A stretch of 64,000 nucleotides of DNA. Source: Tragulus kanchil. Its lineage: Eukaryota; Chordata; Mammalia; Artiodactyla; Tragulidae. A model generated the notes under the pieces. It was given only the letters and a program-made list of their open reading frames with translations, made no database searches and was not told the origin of the DNA. This document shows, piece after piece, positions 34,144-46,111 of this stretch. The translations under genes and the position numbers were made by a program. The DNA lies in NCBI GenBank assembly GCA_022376925.1, contig JAIOJX010000032.1, positions 295,358,897-295,422,896 of the forward strand. The letters are read 5' to 3'. The number at the start of each line of letters is the position of its first letter. Position 1 is the first letter of the stretch.

Positions 34144-36247
34144 TCTTCCTAACCCGGCCCCTCTTTTCAGTTCAGCCCAGAAAGGCATTTCTTCTTCCCA
34201 GTGGCTTGTTTTTTCAATATTGACTTCATGCAGACAGGAGTGGCATTGGAAATTGCCTTAGACTGTTTGGCAAGAATTGTATTTTTTGGTGCCGTGGGTG
34301 GAGGAAAGGCCTGTCTCAAGGCCTCTATTTCTTCCGTACTCCAAATACCTTCCTGTTGACTCACTGGAAATCCTAACGAGAAGCAGGAGTATTGGAGAGA
34401 CAGTTGCCAGCCCAGGGCTTGGCTTCTTTCAGGCTAGAAGTCTGGAGACTCAGAGGAGTTTGACTTTAAGAAAAACTGTTGCTTTTGCAGTCAAAGGAAA
34501 TACTATCACTTGATAGGTGTTTATCTATAAGGTAGAAAGCATCAGCCTGTTGCTAGGGATCATTCATCAGCAATGTAAAAAAAAAAAAAAATCTAAGAAT
34601 ATTTCCTTGAAATGACTTAATTAGTGTTCCTAAAAATTGAAGTGGAGGGCTTCCCTGGTGGTCCAGTGGGTAAGGACACCGCCTTGCAGTGCAATGGGGC
34701 ACCGGTTTGATCCCTGGCCTGGGAAGATCCCACGTGCCGCGGAGCAGCTGGACCGATGTGTCCAATTACTGAGCCGGAGCTCTGGAGTGCATGCGCCCAG
34801 AGCCGGTGCTCTGCGACAACAGAGGCCATAGCAATGGGAGGCCCACACGGGCCAAAGAACAAAGATGGATGAAAACAGACAAATGAGAGACCAATAGAAG
34901 TGGCCCGCCTGCTCCCCTCCCTCCCCACCCCCCCAAAATAAATAAATAAAAATTGAAGTGGAGAAAGTGAAACGTAAGAAGAAGAAATGGGGCAAATTTA
35001 GAAAAACTGAAAAGGAAAAAACCTATGATCATGAAAAATAGAATAATGATTAAAAAAATAAAATGTAAGGGAATTCCCTGGTGGCCCAGTGGATAGGACT
35101 CCATGCGTTTAAATGCCACCAACATTTTGTTTTTATTTTAACTTTTTGACCTAATCTCTGCTCACTAAGATGGCCTGCAGGATTGGAAATGGATGCAGCA
35201 GAAGTCCCATGGGTTACATATAGTGACTCTGGGGAGACTAGAGAGAGGGCTTGCTTGATTTTCTTCTTCCTAACCCGGCCCCTCTTTTCAGTTCAGCCCA
35301 GAAAGGCATTTCTTCTTCCCAGTGGCTTGTTTTTTCAATATTGACTTCATGCAGACAGGAGTGGCATTGGAAATTGCCTTAGACTGTTTGGCAAGAATTG
35401 TATTTTTTGGTGCCGTGGGTGGAGGAAAGGCCTGTCTCAAGGCCTCTATTTCTTCCGTACTCCAAATACCTTCCTGTTGACTCACTGGAAATCCTAACGA
35501 GAAGCAGGAGTATTGGAGAGACAGTTGCCAGCCCAGGGCTTGGCTTCTTTCAGGCTAGAAGTCTGGAGACTCAGAGGAGTTTGACTTTAAGAAAAACTGT
35601 TGCTTTTGCAGTCAAAGGAAATACTATCACTTGATAGGTGTTTATCTATAAGGTAGAAAGCATCAGCCTGTTGCTAGGGATCATTCATCAGCAATGTAAA
35701 AAAAAAAAAAAATCTAAGAATATTTCCTTGAAATGACTTAATTAGTGTTCCTAAAAATTGAAGTGGAGGGTTTCCCCTGGTGGTCCAGTGGGTAAGGACA
35801 CCGCCTTGCAGTGCAAGGGGCACCGGTTTGATCCCTGGCCTGGGAAGATCCCACGTGCCGCGGAGCAGCTGGACCGATGTGTCCAATTACTGAGCCGGAG
35901 CTCTGGAGTGCATGCGCCCAGAGCCGGTGCTCTGCGACAACAGAGGCCATAGCAATGGGAGGCCCACACGGGCCAAAGAACAAAGATGGATGAAAACAGA
36001 CAAATGAGAGACCAATAGAAGTGGCCCGCCTGCTCCCCTCCCTCCCCACCCCCAAAATAAATAAATAAAAATTGAAGTGGAGAAAGTGAAACGTAAGAAG
36101 AAGAAATGGGGCAAATTTAGAAAAACTGAAAAGGAAAAAACCTATGATCATGAAAAATAGAATAATGATTAAAAAAATAAAATGTAAGGGAATTCCCTGG
36201 TGGCCCAGTGGTTGGGACTCCATGCTTTTACTGCCACCGCCAACAGT
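34014..36247 (+). repeat. Direct duplication 12 (offset 1121), chained to duplication 11
   Basis: Positions 34014-35134 recur at 35135-36247. The last 40 bases of copy one are scrambled (GCGTTTAAATGCCACCAACA) relative to copy two (GCTTTTACTGCCACCGCCAA). The stretch from TTTGACCTAATCTCTGCTC occurs at about 32938, 34023 and 35144. Confidence 0.97.
34648..34947 (+). mobile_element. SINE-X copy 8, with target-site duplication (duplicate at 35768-36066)
   Basis: One of the best preserved copies: GGCTTCCCTGGTGGTCCAGT, GGTTTGATCCCTGGCCTGGG, TGTGTCCAATTACTGAGCCG, ACCAATAGAAGTGGCCCGCC and AATAAATAAATAAA. AAAAATTGAAGTGGAG at 34632-34647 and 34948-34963 is a 16-bp target-site duplication. Confidence 0.92.
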
Positions 36248-36334
36248 GAGGATTCCATCCCTGGTCAGGAAACTAAGATCTGGCAAACTTGAGTGTAACA
36301 GCCCCCCCCCCCCCCCCAAAAAAAAAAAAAAAAA
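36188..36334 (+). mobile_element. CHR-like SINE with C/A tail (duplicate at 37318-37445)
   Basis: GGGAATTCCCTGGTGGCCCA, GATTCCATCCCTGGTCAGGA and AACTAAGATCTGGCAAACTT. In this copy the tail is about 17 C then about 18 A; the duplicate reads CCTCC then about 14 A. Confidence 0.8.
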
Positions 36335-36446
36335 AGAAATCTAAGAAGTTTCATGGTATAACATCATTTTATTACAAATAACATACATCTCAGGTGAAGT
36401 CTAAAACAGTTAAAAGGAGACAGAAGTTACTTAACTCTTATATCAG

Positions 36447-36511
36447 AGTGTTTTCAACAAAGTATCACAGCAAAGTGTTTTCAACAAAGTATCGCAACAA
36501 AGTGTTTTCCC
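36447..36511. repeat. 27-bp tandem repeat, 2.3 units (duplicate at 37554-37618)
   Basis: AGTGTTTTCAACAAAGTATC followed by ACAGCAA and then GCAACAA, and a third start AGTGTTTTC. It sits in unique intron. Confidence 0.85.
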
Positions 36512-36739
36512 GCCCTGAAGAATTACCACCATGTCTTCTTGGACACTGGTACTTAATCATTGCTCTGCTAGGATTTTCAGTAAAGGAAAAAAGAAGTCTG
36601 CTTCCCTAGTTTGGTCTCCTAGGCACCCAGATCTTTCCGCCATATGCAAAATCTCTTGTTTCCTTGTATAGAAGTGCTAACACTATACTGTCTTCTTTGC
36701 ATCTTGTAACATATTCCATGTGAATACATTATAGTGCTT

Positions 36740-36985
36740 CATTTTTTTTTTCTTACTTTATTCTCCTTCACAGTTGCACAGCTTTTCAGTGTAACCTATC
36801 AGTGGATGTTCCTCTCCAGCTTTTACTCTTTTTTTTTTTAATGTGAATGTTGGCTTTATTTCATGAAACCACGGAGCCCTCAGCTTTTACTCTTATCTGT
36901 AGTGTTATAGTTAACAACTTTGTATGTCTGCCATCTTGCACTTGTGAGTATTATAGGATGAATTTCTAAAAGTGGGATTTCTTTT
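36740..36985 (-). mobile_element. Old L1 relic, antisense (tentative; duplicate at 37848-38093)
   Basis: CAGTGGATGTTCCTCTCCAG and TATAGGATGAATTTCTAAAA with AGTGGGATTTC resemble the reverse complement of L1M ORF2 3' sequence. Confidence 0.45.
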
Positions 36986-38596
36986 TCTTCCTTTTCCTTT
37001 TGGCTTTGTTTTAGATCACCTTTATTGCCAGACAAGTGGCTACAAATTTATGAGGACAGATCACTTGATTTTCAAAGAACATTGAATTTTAAATACTGAA
37101 ATAAGGGATTGTGGACCCATAACTCTCCTTGGATATTAAAAAGAAAAAAATACAACCTAGGAGTCTACAAAGATAAATTTGTAATCATCCCTCTCCCAGT
37201 TTATCTTCTTTCTCAACCTCACTTATCAGCTCTACTAAACACTCAGATGGGTAAACCTAGAAATTAAAATAAAAATTGTTTTCTGTCACTTTTCAGGTCT
37301 AAACTATGATCGATTTTTCCTGGTGGCCCAGTGGTTGGGACTCCATGCTTTTACTGCCACCGCCAACAGTGAGGATTCCATCCCTGGTCAGGAAACTAAG
37401 ATCTGGCAAACTTGAGTGTAACAGCCTCCAAAAAAAAAAAAAAGAAATCTAAGAAGTTTCATGGTATAACATCATTTTATTACAAATAACATACATCTCA
37501 GGTGAAGTCTAAAACAGTTAAAAGGAGACAGAAGTTACTTAACTCTTATATCAGAGTGTTTTCAACAAAGTATCACAGCAAAGTGTTTTCAACAAAGTAT
37601 CGCAACAAAGTGTTTTCCCGCCCTGAAGAATTACCACCATGTCTTCTTGGACACTGGTACTTAATCATTGCTCTGCTAGGATTTTCAGTAAAGGAAAAAA
37701 GAAGTCTGCTTCCCTAGTTTGGTCTCCTAGGCACCCAGATCTTTCCGCCATATGCAAAATCTCTTGTTTCCTTGTATAGAAGTGCTAACACTATACTGTC
37801 TTCTTTGCATCTTGTAACATATTCCATGTGAATACATTATAGTGCTTCATTTTTTTTTTTTTTCTTACTTTATTCTCCTTCACAGTTGCACAGCTTTTCA
37901 GTGTAACCTATCAGTGGATGTTCCTCTCCAGCTTTTACTCTTTTTTTTTTTAATGTGAATGTTGGCTTTATTTCATGAAACCACGGAGCCCTCAGCTTTT
38001 ACTCTTATCTGTAGTGTTATAGTTAACAACTTTGTATGTCTGCCATCTTGCACTTGTGAGTATTATAGGATGAATTTCTAAAAGTGGGATTTCTTTTTCT
38101 TCCTTTTCCTTTTTGGCTTTGTTTTAGATCACCTTTATTGCCAGACAAGTGGCTACAAATTTATGAGGACAGATCACTTGATTTTCAAAGAACATTGAAT
38201 TTTAAATACTGAAATAAGGGATTGTGGACCCATAACTCTCCTTGGATATTAAAAAGAAAAAAATACAACCTAGGAGTCTACAAAGATAAATTTGTAATCA
38301 TCCCTCTCCCAGTTTATCTTCTTTCTCAACCTCACTTATCAGCTCTACTAAACACTCAGATGGGTAAACCTAGAAATTAAAATAAAAATTGTTTTCTGTC
38401 ACTTTTCAGGTCTAATTGATCAGTTTTTGGTGTTTAGTGTGTACACATGCAGACATGAGTGCACACACACTCACACCCTCACACCTCTATTTTTGTCAGT
38501 TCACCCCGTCCTTACCACCACTTCCCATATTCAGACCACTATCATAGCCCTAACTGATCTACAAAGATAATCTTTCATTTGGTCTCCTATCATCTG

Positions 38597-38805
38597 AGCT
38601 TTACTGATGGCTCAGCAGAAAGGAATCCACCTGCATTAATGCAGGATATGTGAGTTCAGTCCCTGGGTTGGGAAGATCCCCTGGAGGAGGAAATGGCAAC
38701 CCACTCCATTATTCCTACCTGGAAAAATCCCATAGACAGAATAACCTGGAGGGCTACAGTGCCATGGAGTTGCAAAGAGTTGAACATGACTGAGTGACTT
38801 AGCAC
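38597..38805 (+). mobile_element. Bov-tA SINE (duplicate at 39685-39893)
   Basis: GAGCTTTACTGATGGCTCAG, AGTTCAGTCCCTGGGTTGGG and ATGACTGAGTGACTTAGCAC. Confidence 0.9.
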
Positions 38806-38820
38806 GCACACATCCACTTT

Positions 38821-39074
38821 TTCTTTTTAGCCACTTCTATTGATCCTTTATTCATTTATCTTTGTTCTTCAGCCCATGTGGGCCTCCCATCACAGTGGCC
38901 TCTCTCATCGCAGAGCACCAGCTCTGGGTGCATGTGCTCCAGAGTTCTGGCTCGTAATTGGACACACCTGTCCAGCCGCTCTGTGGCACATGGGATCTTC
39001 CCAGGCCAGGAATCGAACCAGCGCCCCTTGCACTGCAAGGTGGTGTCCTTACCCACTGGACCACCAGGGAAGCC
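38821..39074 (-). mobile_element. SINE-X copy 9, at the tail of a Bov-tA (duplicate at 39909-40162)
   Basis: The minus-strand reading starts GGGCTTCCCTGGTGGTCCAG, B box GGTTCGATTCC, TGTGTCCAATTACGAGCC, ending ATAGAAGTGGC. CACACATCCACTTTT lies on both sides (38806-38820 and 39075-39089). Confidence 0.9.
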
Positions 39075-39151
39075 CCACACATCCACTTTTGATCTCTTCC
39101 AAGTGATTCTTTACCTTTAAAGACAGTGATTGTGTACAGGCAAACACCTGA

Positions 39152-39367
39152 TGCGAAGAGACGACTCATTGGAAAAGACCCTGATGTTGGGAAAAATAGA
39201 AGGCAGAAGGAGAAGGGGACAACAGAATGGTTGGATGGCATCACTGAGTCAATGGACGTGAGTTTGAGCAAGCTCCAGAAGATGGTGAAGGACAGGGAAG
39301 CCTAGCGTGCTGCAGTCCATGGGGTTGCAAAGAGTCGGACACAACTGAGCAACTGAACTGAACTGAT
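39152..39367 (+). mobile_element. BovB LINE 3' end (duplicate at 40240-40455)
   Basis: GACGACTCATTGGAAAAGAC, GGATGGCATCACTGAGTCAA, GAGCAAGCTCCAGAAGATGG and the tail CAACTGAACTGAACTGA. The ACTGA repeats are the usual BovB 3' terminus; the copy is severely 5'-truncated. Confidence 0.9.
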
Positions 39368-40570
39368 CATTGTTGGGAATGGAGGGGGCGTTTGCCTGTA
39401 CGTGATTATTGTCTTTAAAGGTAGAGAATCACTAGTGTGTTATGGGTCTTACTGATATAAGACCTCGTTTTGGTTTGAGGAGTTTCTGTCACTTTTCAGG
39501 TCTAATTGATCAGTTTTTGGTGTTTAGTGTGTACACATGCAGACATGAGTGCACACACTCACACCCTCACACCTCTATTTTTGTCAGTTCACCCCGTCCT
39601 TACCACCACTTCCCATATTCAGACCACTATCATAGCCCTAACTGATCTACAAAGATAATCTTTCATTTGGTCTCCTATCATCTGAGCTTTACTGATGGCT
39701 CAGCAGAAAGGAATCCACCTGCATTAATGCAGGATATGTGAGTTCAGTCCCTGGGTTGGGAAGATCCCCTGGAGGAGGAAATGGCAACCCACTCCATTAT
39801 TCCTACCTGGAAAAATCCCATAGACAGAATAACCTGGAGGGCTACAGTGCCATGGAGTTGCAAAGAGTTGAACATGACTGAGTGACTTAGCACGCACACA
39901 TCCACTTTTTCTTTTTAGCCACTTCTATTGATCCTTTATTCATTTATCTTTGTTCTTCAGCCCATGTGGGCCTCCCATCACAGTGGCCTCTCTCATCGCA
40001 GAGCACCAGCTCTGGGTGCATGTGCTCCAGAGTTCTGGCTCGTAATTGGACACACCTGTCCAGCCGCTCTGTGGCACATGGGATCTTCCCAGGCCAGGAA
40101 TCGAACCAGCGCCCCTTGCACTGCAAGGTGGTGTCCTTACCCACTGGACCACCAGGGAAGCCCCACACATCCACTTTTGATCTCTTCCAAGTGATTCTTT
40201 ACCTTTAAAGACAGTGATTGTGTACAGGCAAACACCTGATGCGAAGAGACGACTCATTGGAAAAGACCCTGATGTTGGGAAAAATAGAAGGCAGAAGGAG
40301 AAGGGGACAACAGAATGGTTGGATGGCATCACTGAGTCAATGGACGTGAGTTTGAGCAAGCTCCAGAAGATGGTGAAGGACAGGGAAGCCTAGCGTGCTG
40401 CAGTCCATGGGGTTGCAAAGAGTCGGACACAACTGAGCAACTGAACTGAACTGATCATTGTTGGGAATGGAGGGGGCGTTTGCCTGTACGTGATTATTGT
40501 CTTTAAAGGTAGAGAATCACTAGTGTGTTATGGGTCTTACTGATATAAGACCTCGTTTTGGTTTGAGGAG

Positions 40571-40916
40571 ATGGCCCCTTCTGATGCCGTTTCTGCAGTA
40601 AATAATTATTTCGGCGTGTCTTTAACTTTAGACTTTAAGATGTTTAAAATAACTTAGAATTTTAAGAACATTTGATTTTACTAACCTTTTATTTTTAGCT
40701 TTGGGGCTCTGTATCATTTTTAGAGTCCTTATCTATACTGAGACTATTACAACCCTCCGCTCCCCTGGCTTTCTTCAAGTATTTTTAGGATGTAAAGAAT
40801 TTTACCATTTTGACCCTTTGATCCATTTGGAATTTATTTTGGTGTGAAAAGTGAGGTAAAGCTCCAGCTTTATTATTATTTTTTCCTGTAGATGGTAATG
40901 GGATGTTATCGTAAAT
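40571..40916. other. Unique intronic DNA
   Basis: No feature recognised. Confidence 0.5.
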
Positions 40917-41213
40917 CAGCAGTCCCCAGCCTCTTTGGTCTTGGCTCCTGAACCAGTCCCATGGATGGGGGTTGGAGGGGATGGTTTGGGATGATTCAAA
41001 CCCAGTAGGGTTCAGGCTCTGATGAGAATCTGCTACTGCAGTGAATCTGACAGGAGGCAGAGCCCAGGCGGTGATGTGAGCCATGGGGAGCAGCTGTAGA
41101 TACAGATGAAGCTTCGCTCCCTTGCCCACTGCTCACCGCCTGCTGTGTGTCTCCGATCCTAACAAGCCACAGACTGGTACACCACATAATAGCTGAGGGG
41201 TTGGGGATCCCAG
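40917..41213. mobile_element. MER1-type hAT-Charlie DNA transposon relic
   Basis: Inverted ends CAGCAGTCCCCAGCC at the left and GGGTTGGGGATCCCAG at the right enclose TCTGACAGGAGGCAGAGCCC, CAGGCGGTGATG and ACCGCCTGCTGTGTG, which match a MER1-like non-autonomous element. The flanks TCGTAAAT and TCTTAGAT form a decayed 8-bp target duplication, the size expected for hAT elements. Confidence 0.75.
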
Positions 41214-41431
41214 TCTTAGATGTTGAATACCAGCAATGGCTCTCTTATGAAATATGCTCTGAAATTTGCCTAACTCTGTTGCCTATAAATTGAGATTTAA
41301 GTTTTTCAGAGCAAAGCAACTTCAACTTTGGAGATTTTTGCAATATATAGCTTAAATATCCTTTTACAAAAATTAGACGTTTCCAGAGAGCTCTCAAGCC
41401 AAATTGTGTTATGTTAAAAAAAGATTCACTG

Positions 41432-41694
41432 TGGGCTTCCCTGGTGGTCCAGTGGGTAGGGACACCACCTTGCAGTACAAGGGGCGCTGGTTTGATCCCT
41501 GACTTGGGAAGATCCCATGTGCCGTGGAGCGGCTGGACCAATGTGTCCAACTACCGAGCTGGAGCTCTGGAGTGCGTGTGCCCAGAGCTGGTGCTCTGCG
41601 ACTAGAGAGGCCACTGCAATGGGAGGCCCACCCAGGCCAAAGAACAAAGATAAATAAATGAAAGACCAATAGAAGTGGCCAAAAAAAAAAAAAA
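41432..41694 (+). mobile_element. SINE-X copy 10
   Basis: GGGCTTCCCTGGTGGTCCAG, GGTTTGATCCCTGACTTGGG, TGTGTCCAACTACCGAGC and ACCAATAGAAGTGGCC with a long poly-A. GATTCACTGTG and GGTTCATTGTG flank it. Confidence 0.9.
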
Positions 41695-41697
41695 AGG

Positions 41698-42465
41698 TTC
41701 ATTGTGTAATGAAGTTGGTCTTGAGAAGACAGGTTTTGGATGGACCACTTTGACATATGTCTACTGTGAAGAGATGAAGCGACTTGTCCAAGTCAGTTTA
41801 TTGTTTGTGTTAAAGGGGAGGGCAGTTTGGAAGAACTTCAAGAACTGTGTAGCTGACCTCTGCATCCTATTTTGAGGTATATTCTATTAATGCAACTTAA
41901 AGGTCAAATCTGTTTCAAAAATACTGCATTAAACCAAGTTAAACAGATTGTGTAACATCCTGGGCTGTAAATTCTGAACCTCCAAGGGTGAGGCTTATAT
42001 AGGCAATTTTCTTCAAACCTAGTTCACCATCAGACTTCTCCCTCTCAGGTCCTCTTTCTTAGGACTGGTGTACTTGTTTGGGAAGCACTGTTGTCTCCAT
42101 AGTAATGGATTTGAGGGATTATCTCAACTAAGAATTTGAGACCCATCGATGGTCCACTGTTTTATGTTTTACCTGTAGGTTCTTTCCTTCCTCGTTGAGT
42201 TCTCATGTTCTTGGTTTTATAGAGCTTAAACTAAAGCCATTATTGTATGAACTGTATAGGTACGATTACTGAACTATCGCCTGTGATCTTTAAGACATTG
42301 AAAAGAATGAGAATGTGGTTTTTGAAAATGGGGTGAAAAAAAGAAAGTGGGAGACTGCAAATGTACTAGTTATTAAAAAGTGGGCATCACAAATTCTAGC
42401 CTAGTGAATTAGTCTCTGGCAAAAGTCCATAACGTGTGTTCTGTCAGATACTATAGAGGGCTTGC
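41698..42465. other. Unique intronic DNA
   Basis: No gene or repeat family recognised. Confidence 0.5.
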
Positions 42466-42648
42466 TTCCCTGATGGCTCAGATGGTAAAGAATCTGCCTC
42501 CAATGCAGAAGACTTGGATTTTATCCCTGGGTTGGTAAGATCCCCTGGAGATGGGAATAGCTTCTCACTGCATTCTTGTCTGGGAAGTCCCATGGGCCAT
42601 AGTCTGTGGGGTCACAAAGGGCCGGACACGACTCAGCACATATACATG
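42466..42648 (+). mobile_element. Bov-tA SINE
   Basis: GCTTCCCTGATGGCTCAGAT, TTTTATCCCTGGGTTGGTAA and GGCCGGACACGACTCAGCAC, with a 10-20 base gap in the middle. Confidence 0.9.
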
Positions 42649-42939
42649 GCTTACAGCGCGAAATGAAGGAATGCTTAGGAGTCAACCAGGACTCCCTGAG
42701 AAAGGCCCTGGATCTCAATGGCATAATTGCCTTTGGGGAATTGCCTGCGTCTCAATTCCCCAGGTTGGTGAATGGGAGAGCAGAGTAACCCAGATTTCAG
42801 TTAGGCATTTGAGAGTTTGTCTTGGACAAATCTGCAGACAGATTGGATACCTGTGGACTAGATTGTAATGTAATTAAAATTTGTAGCCAGTTGGATAGAT
42901 CATATTCAAAAAGAGCTGCTTGATGGGGAGTGACTGCTT

Positions 42940-43095
42940 CATGGGCGTAGGATTCCTTTGGGGTGGTGGACATTTTCCGGAATTAGATACTCATGGTGAT
43001 TGCACAACATTATGAACATACTAAAAACCACTGAACTGCATACTTTAAAATGGTTAAAAATGGTGAATCTTTGTTCTATACATTGAAGCTCAAAA
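42940..43095 (+). mobile_element. Old L1 3' UTR end (L1M-type)
   Basis: GATTGCACAACATTATGAAC, CCACTGAACTGCATACTTTA and AAATGGTTAAAAATGGTGAA match the conserved 3' terminus of mammalian L1M elements. Confidence 0.75.
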
Positions 43096-43126
43096 AAACA
43101 CCAAAACCCATTGTAGCTGGGTTTTT

Positions 43127-43388
43127 GTTTTGTTTTTGGCCACTTCTGTTTGTCTTTCATTTATCCATTTTCATCCATCTCTGTTCTTTGGCCTGTGTGG
43201 GCCTCCCATCGCAGTGGCCCCTATCGCTGCAGAGTACCGGCTCTGGGCGCATGTGCCCCAGAGCTCCCGCTCGGTAGTTGGACACATTGGTCCAGCCGCT
43301 CTGCGGCACGTGGGATCTTCCTAGGCCAAGGATCAAACCGGCGCCCCTTGCACTGCAAGGCGGTATCCTTACCCAACCAGGGAAGCCC
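43127..43388 (-). mobile_element. SINE-X copy 11, with 14-bp target-site duplication
   Basis: GTAGCTGGGTTTTT stands at 43113-43126 and 43389-43402. The minus-strand reading starts GGGCTTCCCTGGTTGGGTAA (about ten bases deleted in the A-box region) and ends AACAGAAGTGGCC. Confidence 0.9.
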
Positions 43389-43714
43389 GTAGCTGGGTTT
43401 TTAATTCAAAGAAAGCTCATTAGGGCAGGCTACATGTAAGACATTTGTGTTGGGACTGTGAATGCCTCAGTGGTATATTGATCAAACTTCAGTTGTGTTG
43501 TTAGGGTGATTCATACACTCCTCCACAGATTCTGCTTTCAAAATACCCTGAATGTAACGAGGACATTTAGTAGTGATAAATGGGAGATCCTGCCCTGGGG
43601 ATCAAAAAATCAGGGGTCTATATATAGGGTCGAAAAGTAGCTTTAGTGGGGAGAGGAGTTATGGAAGAGAAACAAGATGAAGCAAGCCTGAACTGTTGGT
43701 TTTTTTTTTAGAAA

Positions 43715-44064
43715 TGCATTTTATTTGTTTATTTACTTTTGGCTATTCTGGGTTTTCACTGCTTCCACAGGCTCTTCTCTAGTTGCAGGGAGTGGGGGCT
43801 ACTCTCTAGTTGTGGTGAGCGGGCCTCTTGTTGTGGTGACTTCTCTTGTTGTGGAGCTTGGACTCTAGGGCATATGGGCTTCAGTGGCTGTGGCACAGGG
43901 ACTCAGTAGTTATGGCTCCGAGGCTCTAGAGCACAGGCTCTATAGCTGTGGCTCACAGGCTTAGTTGCTCCACAGCATGTGGGATCTTCCTGGATCAGGG
44001 ATCGAACCTCTGTCTCCTGCATTGGCAGGTGAACTTTTTACCACTGAGCTACCAGGGAAGCCCC
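43715..44064 (-). mobile_element. CHR-like SINE, long form (duplicate at 44803-45152)
   Basis: Reads in reverse GGGGCTTCCCTGGTAGCTCA, GGTTCGATCCCTGATCCAGG, CTAGAGCCTGTGCTCTAGAG, CAACTAGAGAAGAGCCTG. Same subfamily as 839-1140. Confidence 0.85.
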
Positions 44065-44097
44065 TGAGCTGTTGTTTTTTCTTTTAGGAGCCAATGC

Positions 44098-44190
44098 AGC
44101 TGTTGACTTTTTAAATTGGAAGATAATTGCTTTACAATATTGTGTTGGTTTCTGCCATACATCAGCATGGATCAGGGCACAGGTATGCCT
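44098..44190 (-). mobile_element. Ruminant L1 3' end, antisense (duplicate at 45187-45280)
   Basis: AATTGGAAGATAATTGCTTT, ACAATATTGTGTTGGTTTCT and GCCATACATCAGCATGGATC are the reverse complement of the artiodactyl L1 3' UTR. Confidence 0.7.
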
Positions 44191-45666
44191 ATGTGACATT
44201 TATTAACTCACTGTTAATAGACATGTGGCCTAGGCAGCACAGGAAAAGGTGGTTCCAGCCACCTCTGTAATGATCAGAAGTCTCCTGAAGTTGGTTTTCT
44301 CTTCTGGAGGTCATACTTTAAGACTGTGACAGACACGTGGTGGGATTCCTTCACACCCTGGACAGGCACTGCTGATAGATCAGAGTCCTGAGGAACCACT
44401 CCCTGTCAGTGGGTTTAGTCCAGTAGCTGAGACTTGGTTACCGCACCAGGCCGAGAGCATGTTGAGTGAACATGTTCAGGATTGTAAAGGACCCTGTGGC
44501 TGTCCACTCCGAATGAATACTTTCCTGCAGCATCCTTGTCAGTGACAGATGTTACCTGTGAGGCTCCATCTATAACTTCAGTTGTGTTGTTAGGGTGATT
44601 CATACACTCCTCCACAGATTCTGCTTTCAAAATACCCTGAATGTAACGAGGACATTTAGTAGTGATAAATGGGAGATCCTGCCCTGGGGATCAAAAAATC
44701 AGGGGTCTATATATAGGGTCGAAAAGTAGCTTTAGTGGGGAGAGGAGTTATGGAAGAGAAACAAGATGAAGCAAGCCTGAACTGTTGGTTTTTTTTTAGA
44801 AATGCATTTTATTTGTTTATTTACTTTTGGCTATTCTGGGTTTTCACTGCTTCCACAGGCTCTTCTCTAGTTGCAGGGAGTGGGGGCTACTCTCTAGTTG
44901 TGGTGAGCGGGCCTCTTGTTGTGGTGACTTCTCTTGTTGTGGAGCTTGGACTCTAGGGCATATGGGCTTCAGTGGCTGTGGCACAGGGACTCAGTAGTTA
45001 TGGCTCCGAGGCTCTAGAGCACAGGCTCTATAGCTGTGGCTCACAGGCTTAGTTGCTCCACAGCATGTGGGATCTTCCTGGATCAGGGATCGAACCTCTG
45101 TCTCCTGCATTGGCAGGTGAACTTTTTACCACTGAGCTACCAGGGAAGCCCCTGAGCTGTTGTTTTTTCTTTTAGGAGCCAATGCAGCTGTTGACTTTTT
45201 AAATTGGAAGATAATTGCTTTACAATATTGTGTTGGTTTCTGCCATACATCAGCATGGATCAGGGCACAGGTATGCCTATGTGACATTTATTAACTCACT
45301 GTTAATAGACATGTGGCCTAGGCAGCACAGGAAAAGGTGGTTCCAGCCACCTCTGTAATGATCAGAAGTCTCCTGAAGTTGGTTTTCTCTTCTGGAGGTC
45401 ATACTTTAAGACTGTGACAGACACGTGGTGGGATTCCTTCACACCCTGGACAGGCACTGCTGATAGATCAGAGTCCTGAGGAACCACTCCCTGTCAGTGG
45501 GTTTAGTCCAGTAGCTGAGACTTGGTTACCGCACCAGGCCGAGAGCATGTTGAGTGAACATGTTCAGGATTGTAAAGGACCCTGTGGCTGTCCACTCCGA
45601 ATGGATACTTTCCTCCAGCATCCTTGTCAGTGACAGATGTTACCTGTGAGGCTCCATCTATAACTT

Positions 45667-46098
45667 TTTGATTCTCTTTCCTATTCAGCATCTCATCTGA
45701 CCTCACGACAGCACCACTGAGTGAGTATCAAAGTCTACACTCTGCCTATGAAGAAACTGCCCAAGGGTGTACACTTGCTCAGTGGAGAACTAGCTTTGAG
45801 GGTTCCCTCTCAGCTCTCACCTTCATTTCACTCATCCCATCGCCCTGGGCACTGGGGCTGTCTTTGTGCATCTATGATGCAAATTGCTAAGGGCGCATGT
45901 GTGTTACTAGAGCCTCTGCACACACCTGTCAGAGGTTCTGGGAGCGAGAAGGGAGCTGGAGTCTGTCGCTGGCATCCTCAGGGAATCGCAGAAGCTCAGA
46001 CATCTAAGATGAGGAGTTTGCTTGATTAAATATCTGATGAATGAATTAATAAATGAATGAACTATCAGCAAAAGGGTCTAGAGATTGTGATGCATAAA
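45667..46098. other. Unique intronic DNA
   Basis: No gene seen; an open frame of 102 codons on the plus strand at 45721-46029 has no recognisable domain. Confidence 0.5.
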
Positions 46099-46111
46099 GA
46101 ATGAAAGGACT

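Larger units (their letters stand above)
36195..38416 (+). repeat. Direct duplication 13 (offset 1123, falling to 1107 after the C/A tail)
   Basis: Positions 36195-37316 recur at 37317-38416. The end of copy one (GTCTAAACTATGATCGATTT) is corrupted relative to copy two (GTCTAATTGATCAGTTTTTG). Confidence 0.95.
38394..40570 (+). repeat. Direct duplication 14 (offset 1088-1090), chained to duplication 13
   Basis: Positions 38394-39483 recur at 39484-40570. GTGCACACACACTCACACC in copy one loses one CA unit in copy two. The junction is GTTTGAGGAGTTTCTGTCAC; the true continuation is GTTTGAGGAGATGGCCCC. Confidence 0.97.
43485..45666 (+). repeat. Direct duplication 15 (offset 1089)
   Basis: Positions 43485-44573 recur at 44574-45666. 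Two mismatches (GAATGAATAC/GAATGGATAC and CCTGCAGC/CCTCCAGC) lie within the last 60 bases of copy one. Confidence 0.97.

Noticed and set aside
34167..34364. 65-codon frame on the minus strand, present in both copies of duplication 12
   Set aside because: A Lys-rich C-terminus looks protein-like, but I recognise no family, see no splice or promoter context, and its duplication is the same artefact as the rest.
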